A stretch of DNA of 64,000 bases from Apium graveolens (Eukaryota > Streptophyta > Magnoliopsida > Apiales > Apiaceae): positions 50,340,506 to 50,404,505 of the forward strand of contig NC_133647.1 of assembly GCF_009905375.1 (NCBI RefSeq), read 5' to 3'. Position 1 is the first letter of the stretch. Each line of letters starts with the position of its first letter. The notes under the pieces are model-generated. The model had not been told where the DNA came from. It was given only the letters and a program-made list of their open reading frames with translations, and made no database searches. Of this stretch, positions 10,791-22,724 are shown piece by piece. Both the position numbers and the translations under genes were made by a program.

Positions 10791-13479
10791 AGCTTCTGGA
10801 AGTTTTACATCTAATCTATCAAGTATATCCTTCTTCACTTAAGTGATCTCTGTTTTGATAGAAGTGATATCCTGATTGTGTTGGAAACCTTGGATTCGTT
10901 ATAGTTGGAGAGAAGCAAGATGTGCTTGCAGAAGCTTCTTGTTGCTAGCATTTTTGGATGATTGAAGAGCAGACTGTGTTTGACTGATAAGTTGCATGAG
11001 AGTGGTATTGAAATGATGTTCATCACATTTTTTGGAGAAGGCCCATAATGGCATGCCTAATATGTAACTAGGGCCTACTTCTCCCCCTATGTCCAACGGC
11101 TCTTCTTCACTTTCTTCATCCTCACCACCAAAGAAATCTTCTGAACCACCAGTCTCATAGTCAATATCACCAGCTGTAGAGGGCAGAGCTGTGATTACAT
11201 CCTTTGCTCTTTGCATAGACTGTGTGTTGTGCACCAAATTTAGCATTCTTTCAGTATTGTTATTGCCCTGTCTAGCTAGAAGTTGATATCCTGGAACAGA
11301 GTGAGTAAATGTCTCAACATCCAAGGAGGTAGAATCTATAACAGCTTGATTTTTCTGAGATAGTCCCTCCCTGTCTGCATCATGGACATTCATTAACTCA
11401 CTCGCAATGACATCCACCCTTATATCTCCAGTACCTGCATTTCTCTCATTATCTCTCTTTTCTTGCATCAAGGTCTCACCTTGGGTTTCCACCCTCACAC
11501 CCTCACATTCACCATCTAAATTTGGACTCCTCTCACTCACTTTTGCTAGTCATGAAGAAATGGACTATATTAGATCACTCTTTTCCTCTCTTTTTTCCTG
11601 GGAGCAACCCAGACTCTCACTCAAATCACTCCCTTCCCTCAGTCCTTAGAGTGATTGCACTACTACTAAGTCCTATGCACTTGTAAGAATTGATGAAATT
11701 TGAAGCTGTGCAGAGACACCTGAATGATGAGAAATATCCATTGGGTTAGCAGTTTGACTATCCGACGGATGACTGCTGTTAAGCTTATCTGTCGGGATAC
11801 AATCACTACTCGACGGATGATAAAATCCATCGGGATAGAAGAAATAATTGAGTTTGGAGTGGAGACTATTGTAGACTCTGTGCAGATTGATGAAAATTTT
11901 GGCACAGATGTCTCAACAGTCTCAAAAAGAAATGGTAAGTGAGCCAACAAATCATCTAGAAGATGATGCTCACTTGCATGGATTTTTGGCTTCTCCAAGA
12001 GAGTTAAAGATGGAGATTTGGATGTGATGTGTTTATCATGTCAACATCCAATGAGTGTGTGGGAGAATTTGGTGTATCAGGTGCTTCAATTATGAGAGAT
12101 TTTGTTTGTGACTCCACATTTATTGGAGCCACATCAACCTGACTTTGAGAAGGTGCAGTGGCTGGGTCTTTAGCACCAGTTTGCACAGTGTGTGATCCCT
12201 GTGCATCCCCAAGGGTTTTTGGTTTTTCTTTCTGGTATAAGTTTAGGGTGAGCTTGTGTCCCTTACCCTCTTGGCCTATGCTCCTGGTTGAGAGCTTGTT
12301 TCAATGGTAACATCCTTTTGGGAGGATGAAACCATTAATGAGCTAATATCCTTATTAAGCACTGTAGTTTATTGAGAAACTGTAGTGTGGCTAGGCTGGG
12401 AATCACTCACCTCTCCAACCTTATCCTTAGGGCTTCTTTGATTTTCGTCCTGTCCCTCACCTTTCTTGCCCATCTTCACACTCCCCTCTTTGGGTTTGGT
12501 GGATTTTATAACTGATTTCTTTTGAAAGAAATTAAAGGGGGCTTTCTTAGCTTTTGATTTAAGAACTTTTGTTGGTTTGGTAGCTTGGGTAGGCAACTGT
12601 TGGGTCATTGACACAGTTACCATAGCTACACTAGAAAGTAAAGAAATTTGTGAGGTTGGAAGAGTGGAGACAGAAGAAATTACCTCACTTACCTGAGGTC
12701 CCTCCATTACTGGAAAGTAGTATAGGGGAACCTCCTTGTGATGGTTTGCTCTATTTAAATCTGCAATGATCCTTTTTTCTTGAACCCAACAATTTAACTT
12801 GTTGGTTGGTTTCTCAATCACAATATTTTTAATAAGATGGTTAGCAAGCATCATAAAGAATCTAGCATAATAGGCACTTTTACTTCTCTTATTGATCTAT
12901 CCTAACTTAAAGCCTAACTCAAACAAAACCAAGTCACTGAAATTAATGTACTTATCAGTAACTAGCCTGTAAAGCATGTTAAGCATATAAATGTTTATAG
13001 TCAAAGTTACTAACTTTACCAGAAAACACCTTAGTTACTACATCACACAGATAACTCCATTATATCCTAAGACCCAACCTCCTAATTTCACTTAATTTAG
13101 AAGTTGTGAGTGCATAGCCCATGGAATTAAGCATATTAACAATGTCAGTGTCTGTGTGTGGAGTAGTTGCAGTATTATTAGGAATCTTTAGGCATGCTTT
13201 AACAATATCACTATTTATGCAAAACTGCTTACCTTTCAGAGTGAATGTGATGGTCTTGTCTGTCGAGTTGTGCACTACAGTTGTCCATATCTCTTCAACA
13301 AACTCATAGTAAATGGTGGGTGATTCCAGCATGGTATAGTTGAGTTTGCAGTTCTTCACAAAATCCATCATTTTGTGATAGTCACCAGACTGTTGAATCT
13401 CCTTATTCACCAAAGCTGAGAAGTTGTTTTTCTCATAGATATAACCGGTTTGAGCCATGATTTTCACTACAAGTGCCAT
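10791..13479 (-). pseudogene. N-terminal half of copia I accessory (env-position) gene, broken
   Basis: The probable start is the Met at 13479 (MALVVKIMAQTGY), 0.5 kb downstream of the RNase H end. The first segment (13479-13060) is a folded-looking domain with KMMDFVKNCKLNYTMLESPTI and ITFTLKGKQFCINSDIVKAC. Later pieces lie at 12854-12369 (CWVQEKRIIADLNRANHHKEV, then Ser/Thr/Lys-rich), 12186-12004, 11998-11666 and 11540-10899 (acidic, EDFFGGEDEESEEEPLD, then helical with QTQSALQSSKNASNKKLLQAH). They fall in different frames, so there are several frameshifts and stops. The gene was split by G1 and continues at 3150. Function is unknown; the position matches the extra ORF of Sirevirus-like copia elements. 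Confidence 0.62.
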
Positions 13480-13993
13480 TGTTAGAGATTTGGAATTTGC
13501 AGAGAGAGAGTTTGCTTTTGAGAAGAAAGAAATTAGAGCAATTGAATCTTGAGAATGATAAAAGAAGTGAATAAAAGTGAATTTGCTTTTATACTATCTA
13601 AGAAAATAACTGTCAAAAATAATAAAGTAAACCAATAAAAATTGCCTAAAATAGCCTTTTAAAAATAAATAAACTGTAAAAATTGCGTCACTTATCCATC
13701 GTGTCATGCTTACAAGTTGTAAGTATACTCGATGGATAATGTTCAGGGAATTAACGGCAAGGATTGTGATAATTTGACGGATGAGGATAAATCAGTTATC
13801 CATCGAGTTATAAAATATTCTAGAAAAAATAATTGATTTTACTGATAAATTATATTCCGACGGATGATCAAACTCGATGGATAATGATCATCCGTCGGGA
13901 TGTAAATTTTGACTTAGCCAAAATTTCATCCAAAACAGAAAAATGAATTAAATTTCTGGCTACATTACCACTTGCAAAAATATCTGAAATAAT
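13480..13993 (-). promoter_or_regulatory. Spacer between RNase H and accessory gene, with inverted motif repeats
   Basis: No coding sequence is seen. It holds about seven copies of the copia motif in both directions: near 13692, 13729, 13773, 13797, 13857, 13873 and 13886. A perfect 13-bp inverted repeat CCGACGGATGATC (13857-13869) / GATCATCCGTCGG (13886-13898) encloses a 16-nt loop. It would lie in the leader of an accessory-gene transcript, so a promoter, splice or translational control role is possible but inferred. Confidence 0.5.
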
Positions 13994-14650
13994 TCAAGAG
14001 TAATTAAGCATACCTAATTCACTTACCAACCTTGAAAATGTGGATTCATCAAGTGGTTTGGTAAATATAACTGCAAGCTGCTTTTCACTTGGAACAAAAT
14101 GCAGTTCTACGGTACCATTCATCACATGCTCCCTTATGAAGTGGTACTTGATGTCTATGTGCTTTGTTCTTGAATGTTGTACTGGATTTTCAGTGAGGGC
14201 AATTGTACTTGTGTTATCACAGAAAATAGGAATCCTATCCACTTGTTGACCATAGTCCAACAATTGGTTTTTCATCCATAAAATATGTGCACAACAACTA
14301 CCAACAACAATGTATTCAGCTTCAGCTGTAGAAGTAGAAACTGAATTTTGCTTTTTACTGAACTAGGACACAAGCTTGTTTCCTAGAAATTGACAGGTTC
14401 CACTTGTACTTTTCCTGTCTATTTTTTACACCCTACATAATCTGCATCTGAATAATCAGTTTGATCAAAACCAAAATCTCTAGGGTACCAAATGCCAAGT
14501 TTTGGTGTTCCCTTGAGATATCTGAAAATTCTCTTAATAGCCACTAGGTGAGATTCTCTAGGATCAGCCTGAAATCTAGCACAAAGAAAAGTAGCAAACA
14601 TTATATCTGCCCTACTAGCTGTTAAGTACAAAAGTGAGCCAACCATGCCC
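13994..14650 (-). pseudogene. Copia I RT end and RNase H
   Basis: On the minus strand, 14646-14419 carries MVGSLLYLTASRADIMFA and RIFRYLKGTPKLG, which mark the end of copia RT and the start of RNase H (SDADYVGCKK). After stops and a frame change, 14275-13994 carries FCDNTSTIALTENPVQHSRT, KHIDIKYHFIREHV and VIFTKPLD, the diagnostic end of copia RNase H. RNase H removed genomic RNA during reverse transcription. Frame is lost twice, so the gene is dead. Confidence 0.88.
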
Positions 14651-14741
14651 CTTTAACTTGAAATATCCACAGACTTTTCAGTAGTATTTAATTCAAGCTT
14701 AGTTGTAGTGGCCATGGGAGTTTTTGCAGATGTGCAATCCA

Positions 14742-15497
14742 TTAAATCAACTTCTTTAAAAGATCATGAATGTATTTAGTTTGACTAATGAATATTCCAT
14801 CACTAACTTGCTTAACTTGTAAACCAAGAAAATAAGTTAGTTCTCCCATCATGCTTATTTCATACTTACTTTGCATCAATTTGGCAAACTTTTTGCAAAG
14901 TTTTTCATCTGTAGAGCCAAATATAATATCATCTACATAAATTTGAATAAGTATACTAGAGCCATTAACATTTCTAAAGAATAAAGTTTTATCCACAATA
15001 CCTCGTGTGAAGTGACTTTCCAAAAGGAACTTTGATAAAGTGTCATTCCAGACTCTAGGTGCTTGCTTTAGTCCATAAAGTGCTTTCAAAAGATAGTAGA
15101 CATGATTTCGGAAATTTGGATCTTCAAAACCAGGAGGCTGACTAACACAGACTTCCTCCTCCAAATCTCTATTTAGAAAAGCACTCTTGACATCCATTTG
15201 ATAGACCTTGAAATTGGCATGGGCTGCATAGGCTAAGAAAATTCTGATGGCTTCAAGTCTTGCAATAGGAACAAAATTTTCATCAAAATCTATTCCTTCT
15301 TGTTGACAATAGCCCTTAGTAACCAATCTAGCTTTGTTCCTGACCATTATGCCATTTTCATCCATCTTGTTTCGGAATACCCATTTGGTGTCAATTGGAT
15401 TCTTTCCTTTAGGCTTGGGTACCAGCTTCCATACTTTATTCCTTTCAAATTGGTTTAGCTCCTCCTGCATAGCTAAAATCCAATTAGGATCCAACAA
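14742..15497 (-). pseudogene. Copia I reverse transcriptase (RVT_2 type)
   Basis: A 251-residue open stretch on the minus strand. It has the usual copia RT entry [70 protein letters not shown] and the catalytic [10 protein letters not shown] (near 14930), then [12 protein letters not shown]. It is the best preserved part of copia I. A frameshift at about 14745 separates it from the RT end and RNase H; upstream it once formed one polyprotein with integrase. Confidence 0.93.
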
Positions 15498-16345
15498 AGC
15501 TTCTTCTGCCTTCTTTGGTTCTTCCTTAGATAGGAAGCTGCTATATAGACATTCTTCTTGAGTTGTTCTCCTTGTTTGAACTCTAGAAGATACATCACCA
15601 ATGATGAGCTTAAAGGGGTGATCTTGTGTCCATTTTCTTTGTTGAGGTAGGTTAGCTCTAGATGAAGAGGCCTCATTGTTTTCATGATGTGTAACTGAGT
15701 TTTGATTATTAGAAACTCCCTCTAAGTTTATGGATCTTTGATTTGAGAAAGGGGAACTTTCTATAAGTGATCTATTCTGACTTTCAGCTTCTTTTGATGA
15801 CCCGACGGATGGTGCATTTTGAGTTCCAATGGATGAAGCTGATTGTCTCCGACGGATAAAGCAGATTATCTCCCGACGGATGAAGCATTTTGCAACTTGA
15901 CAGATGTTGAATTTTGTGCTTCATTGGTAGTAGATTTTTCTGCATTATCCTTTGATACTATTTCTTGATCACTTTCATCATCACTGTCATCACTAATCAT
16001 CTCCACATTATCAAATTTGAGGCTCTCATTGTAATATCCATCTTGCAGTCCTTCAATCTTTTTATCATCAAGCACAACATGTATTGATTCCATAACAATG
16101 TTGGTTCTTAGATTGTAGACTCTATAAGTTTACGAACAACATATCCAACAAAAATTCCTTCATCTACTTTAGCATCAAACTTTCCATTTTGATCAGTTTG
16201 ATTTCTCAAGATATAACATTTGCAGCCAAAGACATGAAGAAAATTTAGAGTTGGCTTCTTGTTCTTGAACAATTAGTAGGGTGTCATGCACTTTGCTTGA
16301 TTAACCAAACAAATATTCTGAGTGTAGCATGCAGTATTTACAGCT
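15498..16345 (-). pseudogene. Copia I integrase C-terminal part and integrase-RT linker
   Basis: From 16345 down the frame encodes the conserved integrase tail (ACYTQNICLVNQ, HVFGCKCYIL, DEGIFVGYV) with one or two stops and a frameshift. The linker 16093-15866 is acidic and Ser/Asp-rich (DDSDDESDQEIVSKDN). Four copies of the GACGGAT motif lie within the coding linker (15801, 15848, 15872 and a decayed one at 15896). The segment 15685-15473 leads to RT in another frame. The linker is not conserved in copia elements and probably serves as a spacer. Confidence 0.75.
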
Positions 16346-17056
16346 TCAGCCCAGGTATGTTGGTAACTTTGATTCTTCAAGCATTATTCTTGCAGCTTCA
16401 ATTAGAGATCTGTTGTTTTTTTCCACTACCCCATTTTGCTGTGGAGTTCTTGCTGCAGAAAATTCATGCATAATCCCAATTTTTTCACAGAAAGATCTCA
16501 TCACAGAATTATTGAACTCAATTCCATTATCACTCATGATTCTTCTAACTTTGAAATTAGGATGATTGTTGACTTGCCTTATGTTATTGATGATGATTTC
16601 ACTAGCCTCATATTTAGACTTTAGGAAATATGTCCAAGAGAACTTTAAGAAATCATCTACAATTACTAGACAAAATCTTTTCCTTGAGATGGACAACACA
16701 TTGACTGGTCCAAACAAATCCATGTGTAGCAATTGCAGAGGTTCTTCAATTGTTGAATCAAGCTTCTTCCTGAATGATGCTTTAATCTGTTTTCCTTTCT
16801 GGAAGGCATCGCACAGTCCATCCTTAGAAAACTTAACTTGAGGAATACCTCTAACCAGTTCTTTCTTGATAAGCTCATTCATGGTCTTGAAGTTTAGATG
16901 AGACAGCTTCTTGTGCCACAACCAACTTTCATCTTGACTTTCTTCACTGAGAAGACAAGTGACAGATTCTGTATTTGATGAGTTGAAGTGAGCTAGGTAC
17001 ACATTTCCTTTTCTCACTCCAGTGAGAACCACTTTCTTGCTCCTTTTGTTTGTCAC
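16346..17056 (-). pseudogene. Copia I integrase: zinc domain and catalytic core
   Basis: A 236-residue open minus-strand segment. The pre-integrase zinc domain shows WLWHKKLSHLNFKTMNELIKK and then LCDAFQKGKQ; the usual CxxC pair here is C-D-A-F, so the fourth zinc ligand is lost. The core keeps the DDE acids: Asp in HMDLFGP, Asp in MSDNGIEF and Glu in QQNGVVEKNNR. It would have joined element cDNA to host DNA. The zinc-ligand loss alone should impair it. Confidence 0.9.
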
Positions 17057-17065
17057 AACGCAGGC

Positions 17066-17345
17066 TTATGAATTGAAGGTTACTGAATTGCCTTTATCAC
17101 AAAGCTGTCCGATACTCAACAAATTGTTCTTGAGACCATCCACTAAGGCAACCTCCTCAATGATGACATTGTCTTTAGAAATCAAGCTATATCCCACAGT
17201 ATAACCCTTGCTGTCATCTCCAAAAGTAATACTCGGGCCACCTCTCTCCTTGAATTCTGTGAGTAGGGTAGAATCTCCAGTCATGTGCCTTGAGAAACCA
17301 CTATCCAGGTACTAAAGATTCTTTCTGTTTCCCTGCACACATCAA
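17066..17345 (-). pseudogene. Copia I aspartic protease region
   Basis: The minus strand reads YLDSG near 17310, with the catalytic DSG kept. It is preceded by a stop where a Trp is usual and followed by a Phe where copies have Cys (DSGFSRHMTG; compare 52759-52998 with DSGCSRHMTG). Downstream the frame 17284-17066 holds PSITFGDDSKGYTVGY, NVIIEEVALVDGLKNNLLSI and QLCDKGNSV, the typical protease to pre-integrase region. The protease cut the Gag-Pol precursor. Confidence 0.85.
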
Positions 17346-17352
17346 AACAAAA

Positions 17353-18487
17353 TCAAGTTGATTTTGGTACCCAAGTTTCCTTAGGTCCTGCCTTGTTAGC
17401 TTTCTTCTTTTGTTTCTTAGGTTTGATCTCATTTGACTTGGGGATATCAGATTCATCCTTAGTCATCTGATTTGGACCTTTGAAACCAGTCATTAAAATA
17501 GAATTATCATGCACATTTTGATTAACAGGAAAAGGCATGTTGTTTGCAAACATGTTATTACAGTAAGGCATGCTAAATGGCAGTTGAGGCATACTAAATG
17601 CAGCATAATAAAGATTAGGTGCAAATGGCATATTAGCAAATTGTGCATACATATTCTGTGCAGACATAGAATTCATAGGCATAGAAGGCATGACATTCAT
17701 ATTGGGAAAAGAAGATGGTGCAGATATAGGAGTATGCATAGCAAGTTTGCAATTAACAAACAGATGATTAACACTACCACACTTAACACAGATTTTTCTT
17801 GGAGCATATTTATCAGGTGTGTAGTTGTTATGTTTTTTAATCCCTACTTCCCCATTTCTATTGTTTTTCTTTTTAGTTTCTGTTTTAACCTCAATCTTTT
17901 CTAATCTGTCATTAAATTGCTTGATAGACAGATGACCAACATTCACTTTCTTCTCCTTCTTCACTTGACTTGATTCTCCTGGAACAAAGTTTTTGGAAAT
18001 TGATCCATACTTTTCATTTAACTTGGCATGTTTGTCTTTGCTCATAGGTTTGCTTACAGCTGACGGATGAGGATTTGTGTCACTCGACGGATAATCCTTT
18101 TGATTATCCGACGGATGACTCTCATCATCCGTCGAGTCCACATCTGTTAGCAATCCTTCAACCAAATTGGATTCCAGCTTCTCCTTACTCTTTTTCCAGG
18201 CTGCATCACAAAAGGACTCAATACCTTGAACTTTGGTGATTTGAGCATGAACATCTCTAGATGATTTCTATGCCTTAATCACCTCATGTTCTCGTTCAAG
18301 TTGCTTCATCAAAATCTCTTCTTTCTTCAAGGACTATCTTACATTCTATTCTCAATTTCTCAAATTCAATAAACTGAGACTCTAGCACATTATTCCTCTC
18401 ACTTAAAAACAGATTGTTTTCTTTGATTTTAGCATTTTCCTTAGTGAGGGACTTAAGGGTAACACGCAAATGATATAATTCTGTAGA
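17353..18487 (-). pseudogene. Copia I gag, downstream part
   Basis: Downstream part of a long copia Gag, continuing from 49048 across the G2 insertion. A coiled-coil-like region (LKSLTKENAKIKENNLFLSE, about 18460-18330) is followed by a frame change. The Ser/Asp/Pro-rich linker is coded partly by the GACGGAT/ATCCGTCG motif (HPSDNQKDYPSSDTNPHPSA, about 18125-18060). Then come a basic stretch and a CCHC knuckle C-V-K-C-G-S-V-N-H-L-F-V-N-C (about 17795-17750). A striking Met/Pro/Asn/Phe-rich low-complexity tail ends the segment (about 17720-17510, MPSMPMNSMSAQNM and more). The plus-strand 131-residue frame here is its antisense. Confidence 0.8.
18483..18487. repeat. Target-site duplication of the G2 tandem, left copy
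   Basis: GTAGA lies immediately before TGTAACACCCCC and recurs at 49043-49047 after TTATTACA. The paralogous copia II has the uninterrupted site at 54151-54175 with GTGGA at 54157-54161, so the pre-insertion state can be read directly. Confidence 0.93.
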
Positions 18488-21400
18488 TGTAACACCCCCA
18501 AATTCGGGGTCGGGGATCCAGGTTGTCATGACTTCCATTTCCCTTAATAACACTTAACCTTAATAAACAACCAACTACTGCGTACTCTGACCCCACAATA
18601 TACACACACCACAAATTATAGTCTCAGAGATGAATACCAAAAATAATACAAGTCATTTTATTCCACAATGATAAACCATTTCACCTCAAAAGGGTTTCTG
18701 AATAATTTACATATTCTTTGCCATTATTACAATTCATAATATACATAAGTCTGGTTCATCAATAGTTGAAAGCCTAGCCTATTGGTAGTTCCTACCTCAG
18801 CTACGACGGCATCAACGCTTCCAGAAAACTGCGGAACGTTTCCTAGCCGCTTGCGAATTGAAAGCTTGGTCCTGTTCATCTTTTATATATGTTGTTGTGT
18901 GATGAAATAAGAAAGCAAGGGTGAGCAACAAGCCCACCAAAATAATATGTATAATGATTAACAATATATGAGCATTTTCATAGTATTCATGAAAGTCTTG
19001 GTCAAGAAGAATTGAACTAAGTTTGACCTCTTAATGCGACCAAGTCGCAAAATATTTAGTATATATATATACTTTTCAAAATCTTTGAAATCCTCTGCCA
19101 TGCATAATATACACAGAGTTCCAGTTTATAACTGTATAAAAATATAGTTGCAAGGTGATCTCATATATCTAACCTTGTTTCAACGTTTTTCTGAAAATCT
19201 TTGTCATGCATAAGATAATCATTAACTGAATATAAGTTGAAAATAAGAAGTTACAATATACTCCAATATACTTATATATTTTCCGAATACTACTTGAACC
19301 ACCACCGTTCAAGGTATAAACAGTTTCGAAAGTTCATCACATAGATGAGACTACAAGATAAGACTTGAATAGATTCAATCCTTGAAATGTTGTTTAAAAG
19401 AAATGAAGTTACGAGATACTTCATTTGAGGGAAACATCAGTATAACTGTTTGACCCTGTCAATGCTTCAGCAATCACCCATCCGTAGCCTTTCGATCGAA
19501 TGCTCCGGGTAGTGTTGCAGAAATATCCAAACTGGATGATAAACTCATTACAGGAGTTTGCCGCGCCAGGAAGACCACTTACGATGATTAGTTGCAGTAG
19601 TGCAACCCCACCATTTTCTACCTGTAGAGGAGAACCTGTCGGATTTACTTGTCAACCGAACACTGGACTCCTAAGGAATGGACCGTCTTAGCGGAACTTC
19701 CAGGCCATTTGGGCCAATATAATAAGGCTGGGCCGGCGCCACTCGACCACTTACGCCACTCCTAGTTTAGATGAAATCCATGACTCTGAAACGTAAAGCT
19801 CGTCCCCCATTTCCCCAAATAGAGACTTGTTGATACGGCTCCCCCAAGAAGTCGTATCTAGTTGGAAAGGAAAACTCACCGATATTTCCCAGGCGGTGCC
19901 TATTAATGGATTAACTTGTTCCAAGAATTTTACTTCCCGAGTGTTGGGTAAGTAATCAAAAACCCTTTTTATCAAAACAGCAACCTTGTTGCGAATATAA
20001 AATACACCACAGAGCCGGATCCCTCAGGTTTTGAGCGAGTATTTAAAATCCCCTTCGAAAGGAAGATCTTAAATATAAAAATGAGTTTTGGGATCCGCCC
20101 TAACTTTTAAAATCATTTTGAAGACTCGAAAACATTTTTAAGAATATTTGGAGTAATGCTGATTTAATGAAATAAATCAGTCCCTATATATTAGAAAATA
20201 TCTTAATATTATTATCTAAATAATATTCCCATAAAGGATAATCTTTATAAAAATAATTGAAGTAGAAGTTTTAAAACTTATACTTGAAATGAATAATAAT
20301 TAACCAAAGATATACTTATACGAAAATACGATCTTTATTTGTATAATCGAAATTAGTTTGATTATCGAAACACTATTCTTTAATAAAATAAAGAATATTA
20401 TTTAATAAAATAAGCGGAGTCATAAGTCCTCGAATGAATATTCAAATAATATTCATTAAATAAAATAAACGGAGTCATAAGTCCTCGAATGAATATTCAA
20501 AATAATATTCACTAAATAAAATAAGCGGAGTCATAAGTCCTCGAATGAATATTCGAAATAATATTCATTAAATAAAATAAAGTCATCGAATAAACCTTAT
20601 TCGATTAATAGTTTTGAAAACTATATATATATATATATAAATATATATATATTAGACTCGGGAACATCGACTCCCGGTTTAGAAAATGTTCACCTTTGGG
20701 TCCCCTATACTAAGGGTATACACAACTACTGCTTATCTCTAGCATAGGTATTATGCAATTATAAGCATTGGAATCAACAGATAGATATCAAGATTACGAA
20801 ATAGACATGCATATAAACCATATCAGCATGCTCCAATATATCGCAAGATTTTCTAATTAAGCATCATGCATATATCACAAGATAATGCATATACATGTAT
20901 ACATCACAACAACAGTATAACGGGTAGAAAACTTGCCTGAGTGTTCCCGAATAGACTTAAGCTTAGAGTGGGTCCGATAACCTATAAAAAACAACATAAG
21001 TCGGAATTTAACCCCGGTCGCTTAAGAAACTAGACTTTAACCAATTGAACCCTAACGTTCGCTTTTACGCTTAACGATTCACTTAAGTCGCTTGAGTACC
21101 CTCGGCTCCACCATTTTTAATAAATTAACCATTAAGAGTTTTAAGCCGATTCTTTCGTGAGTACCCTACCAACTGTCTAACCCACTTTACATAATTGTTT
21201 CATAATCCAATTAGTCATTTAAGGGCCTTAACCAATGTTTCAAAGTAAGGCGAGGCGTAATGGTTCGGTCGCGAAACGCCGTTACTTAAAACGGTCGTTT
21301 CTCCTAAACCGTATATCGGATTAAAGCGAACCACATATCAAAATGAAGCTCGTAACATGAACTATCTAATCATGGCAATGTTCAGTGAGATCACGGGACC

Positions 21401-22704
21401 TGATGTTAAGAACAAAAGCAGTCTAAGGTAAATCGGGCATTATGACGGCTATGTTTACGCGATTACCAAATTTGTACCACTCCAAATCAATCCACAATCA
21501 ACTCACAATCATTACTACAACCAAACTCCATCCATACTCTACTACAACAGCCCCAACATCTCAAGATTTCCAATTTATACTACTCTCAATCATGAAATAA
21601 AAGCTTATACTTAAGTTAATTAATCAATAATCAAGATTTACAACTCCAAACTCATTATAAATCCAACCCAACTCTAAATATACAAGCATCATGCTTCTCA
21701 TGAACTATATTAATCAAAACCACTCCTAAATATTCAAAGTAAAACTAGGGTTTGAAGTTTTATACCTTCCTTGAAGCTTTTAATCAATGAAAGATCCTTG
21801 GAATGCCCATGGAAGCTTTAATCTATGCTTAAGCTACCTTGACCTTACAAATAAAATCAAGAATAAAAAATTTGTTATTGAAAGTTACAATTCACCCTAA
21901 ACTAAAATGATTTGTTTGAGATAGAAAACCTTTGATTCAAGCATTCAAACTACTTGCTCTTCTTAGTTATGAAATATAGGATCCAAAGAAACAAACCTCT
22001 TGAATTATGATTGAGTGGAGCTTGGGTTTGGAAATTTTTCTTCTTGTTTTTCTTCAAAGAACCGTGAGCAAGGAGATGGGGGGAAGAGAAATGAATGTGT
22101 GGTTGCTTCCTTTTTGTTTGTTAATTAACCTTTTACCATGGTAAAAATTGTGTGGCTCACAATCAACCAACGAACCCTTCCCATTTGGTCATGCTTATGT
22201 CATCTACTTATGTCATCTTGTTACACTTGTCTTCCTTTGTTGGTGTGATGACATCATCCTCCACTAACCCCTTTGATTAACTCCTAATTACTTGGCTAAT
22301 GATCGCTGATCTGTTATACGGTTCGCTTAACTTTCGTTCTCGTTTATCGTTTGAGGGATCATACCCGGGATCTTATTACTTGGGTTCCCTTAACCTTTCT
22401 CAATACATTATATTCCTTTTATGATCCTCTCTTATAATCCTTGAATTAAAATCCTTTTAATCATGTTACCTTATACTTAATTCTTTCTGTATCTGGTGGG
22501 TTTTCGGGAAAAATCAAAGTGTTCGAATTTGGATTCTGACGATCTTTACATACACTTATTTACTTTATGGAATACTAATACGATCTTAGAATTTCCTGAA
22601 CAGTACTCCTATATAGTGTGGTCTGATAATTTTCCTTATTCAGCATCATCAGCAAAGTTACTATTCATCAGGGTTTAAAAATTCCAAAAATTGGGGTTAT
22701 TATA
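18488..22704 (-). repeat. G2 LTR-A (3' LTR of the left unit)
   Basis: Plus-strand ends are TGTAACACCCCC and GGTTATTATA; the last bases are TATA where copies B and C have TACA. Its length is 4217 bp. It aligns by eye with B (35158) and C (44800) throughout. It contains a 55-56 bp tandem repeat and a TA-rich block (about 20625-20655). No coding region is supported; open frames recur in all copies as shadows. Confidence 0.9.
20404..20575. repeat. Three 55-56 bp tandem repeats in LTR-A
   Basis: The word GGAGTCATAAGTCCTCGAAT recurs at 20416, 20471 and 20527. Each unit also holds an imperfect palindrome GAATATTCAAAATAATATTC. The array is present in B and C (three units) and in D (two units). Confidence 0.88.
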
Positions 22705-22724
22705 GTCTCCCCTCCTTAAAAGGA
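22705..22724 (-). other. Polypurine tract of G2 left unit
   Basis: On the minus strand it reads TTTTAAGGAGGGGAGAC directly before LTR-A. It confirms minus orientation. Confidence 0.85.

Noticed and set aside
17509..17904. 131-residue His/Arg/Ile-rich plus-strand frame, with a same-length partner at 53163-53558
   Set aside because: It is exactly antisense to the Met-rich gag tail in both copia copies; the composition is the mirror of ATG/CAT codons. No independent support.
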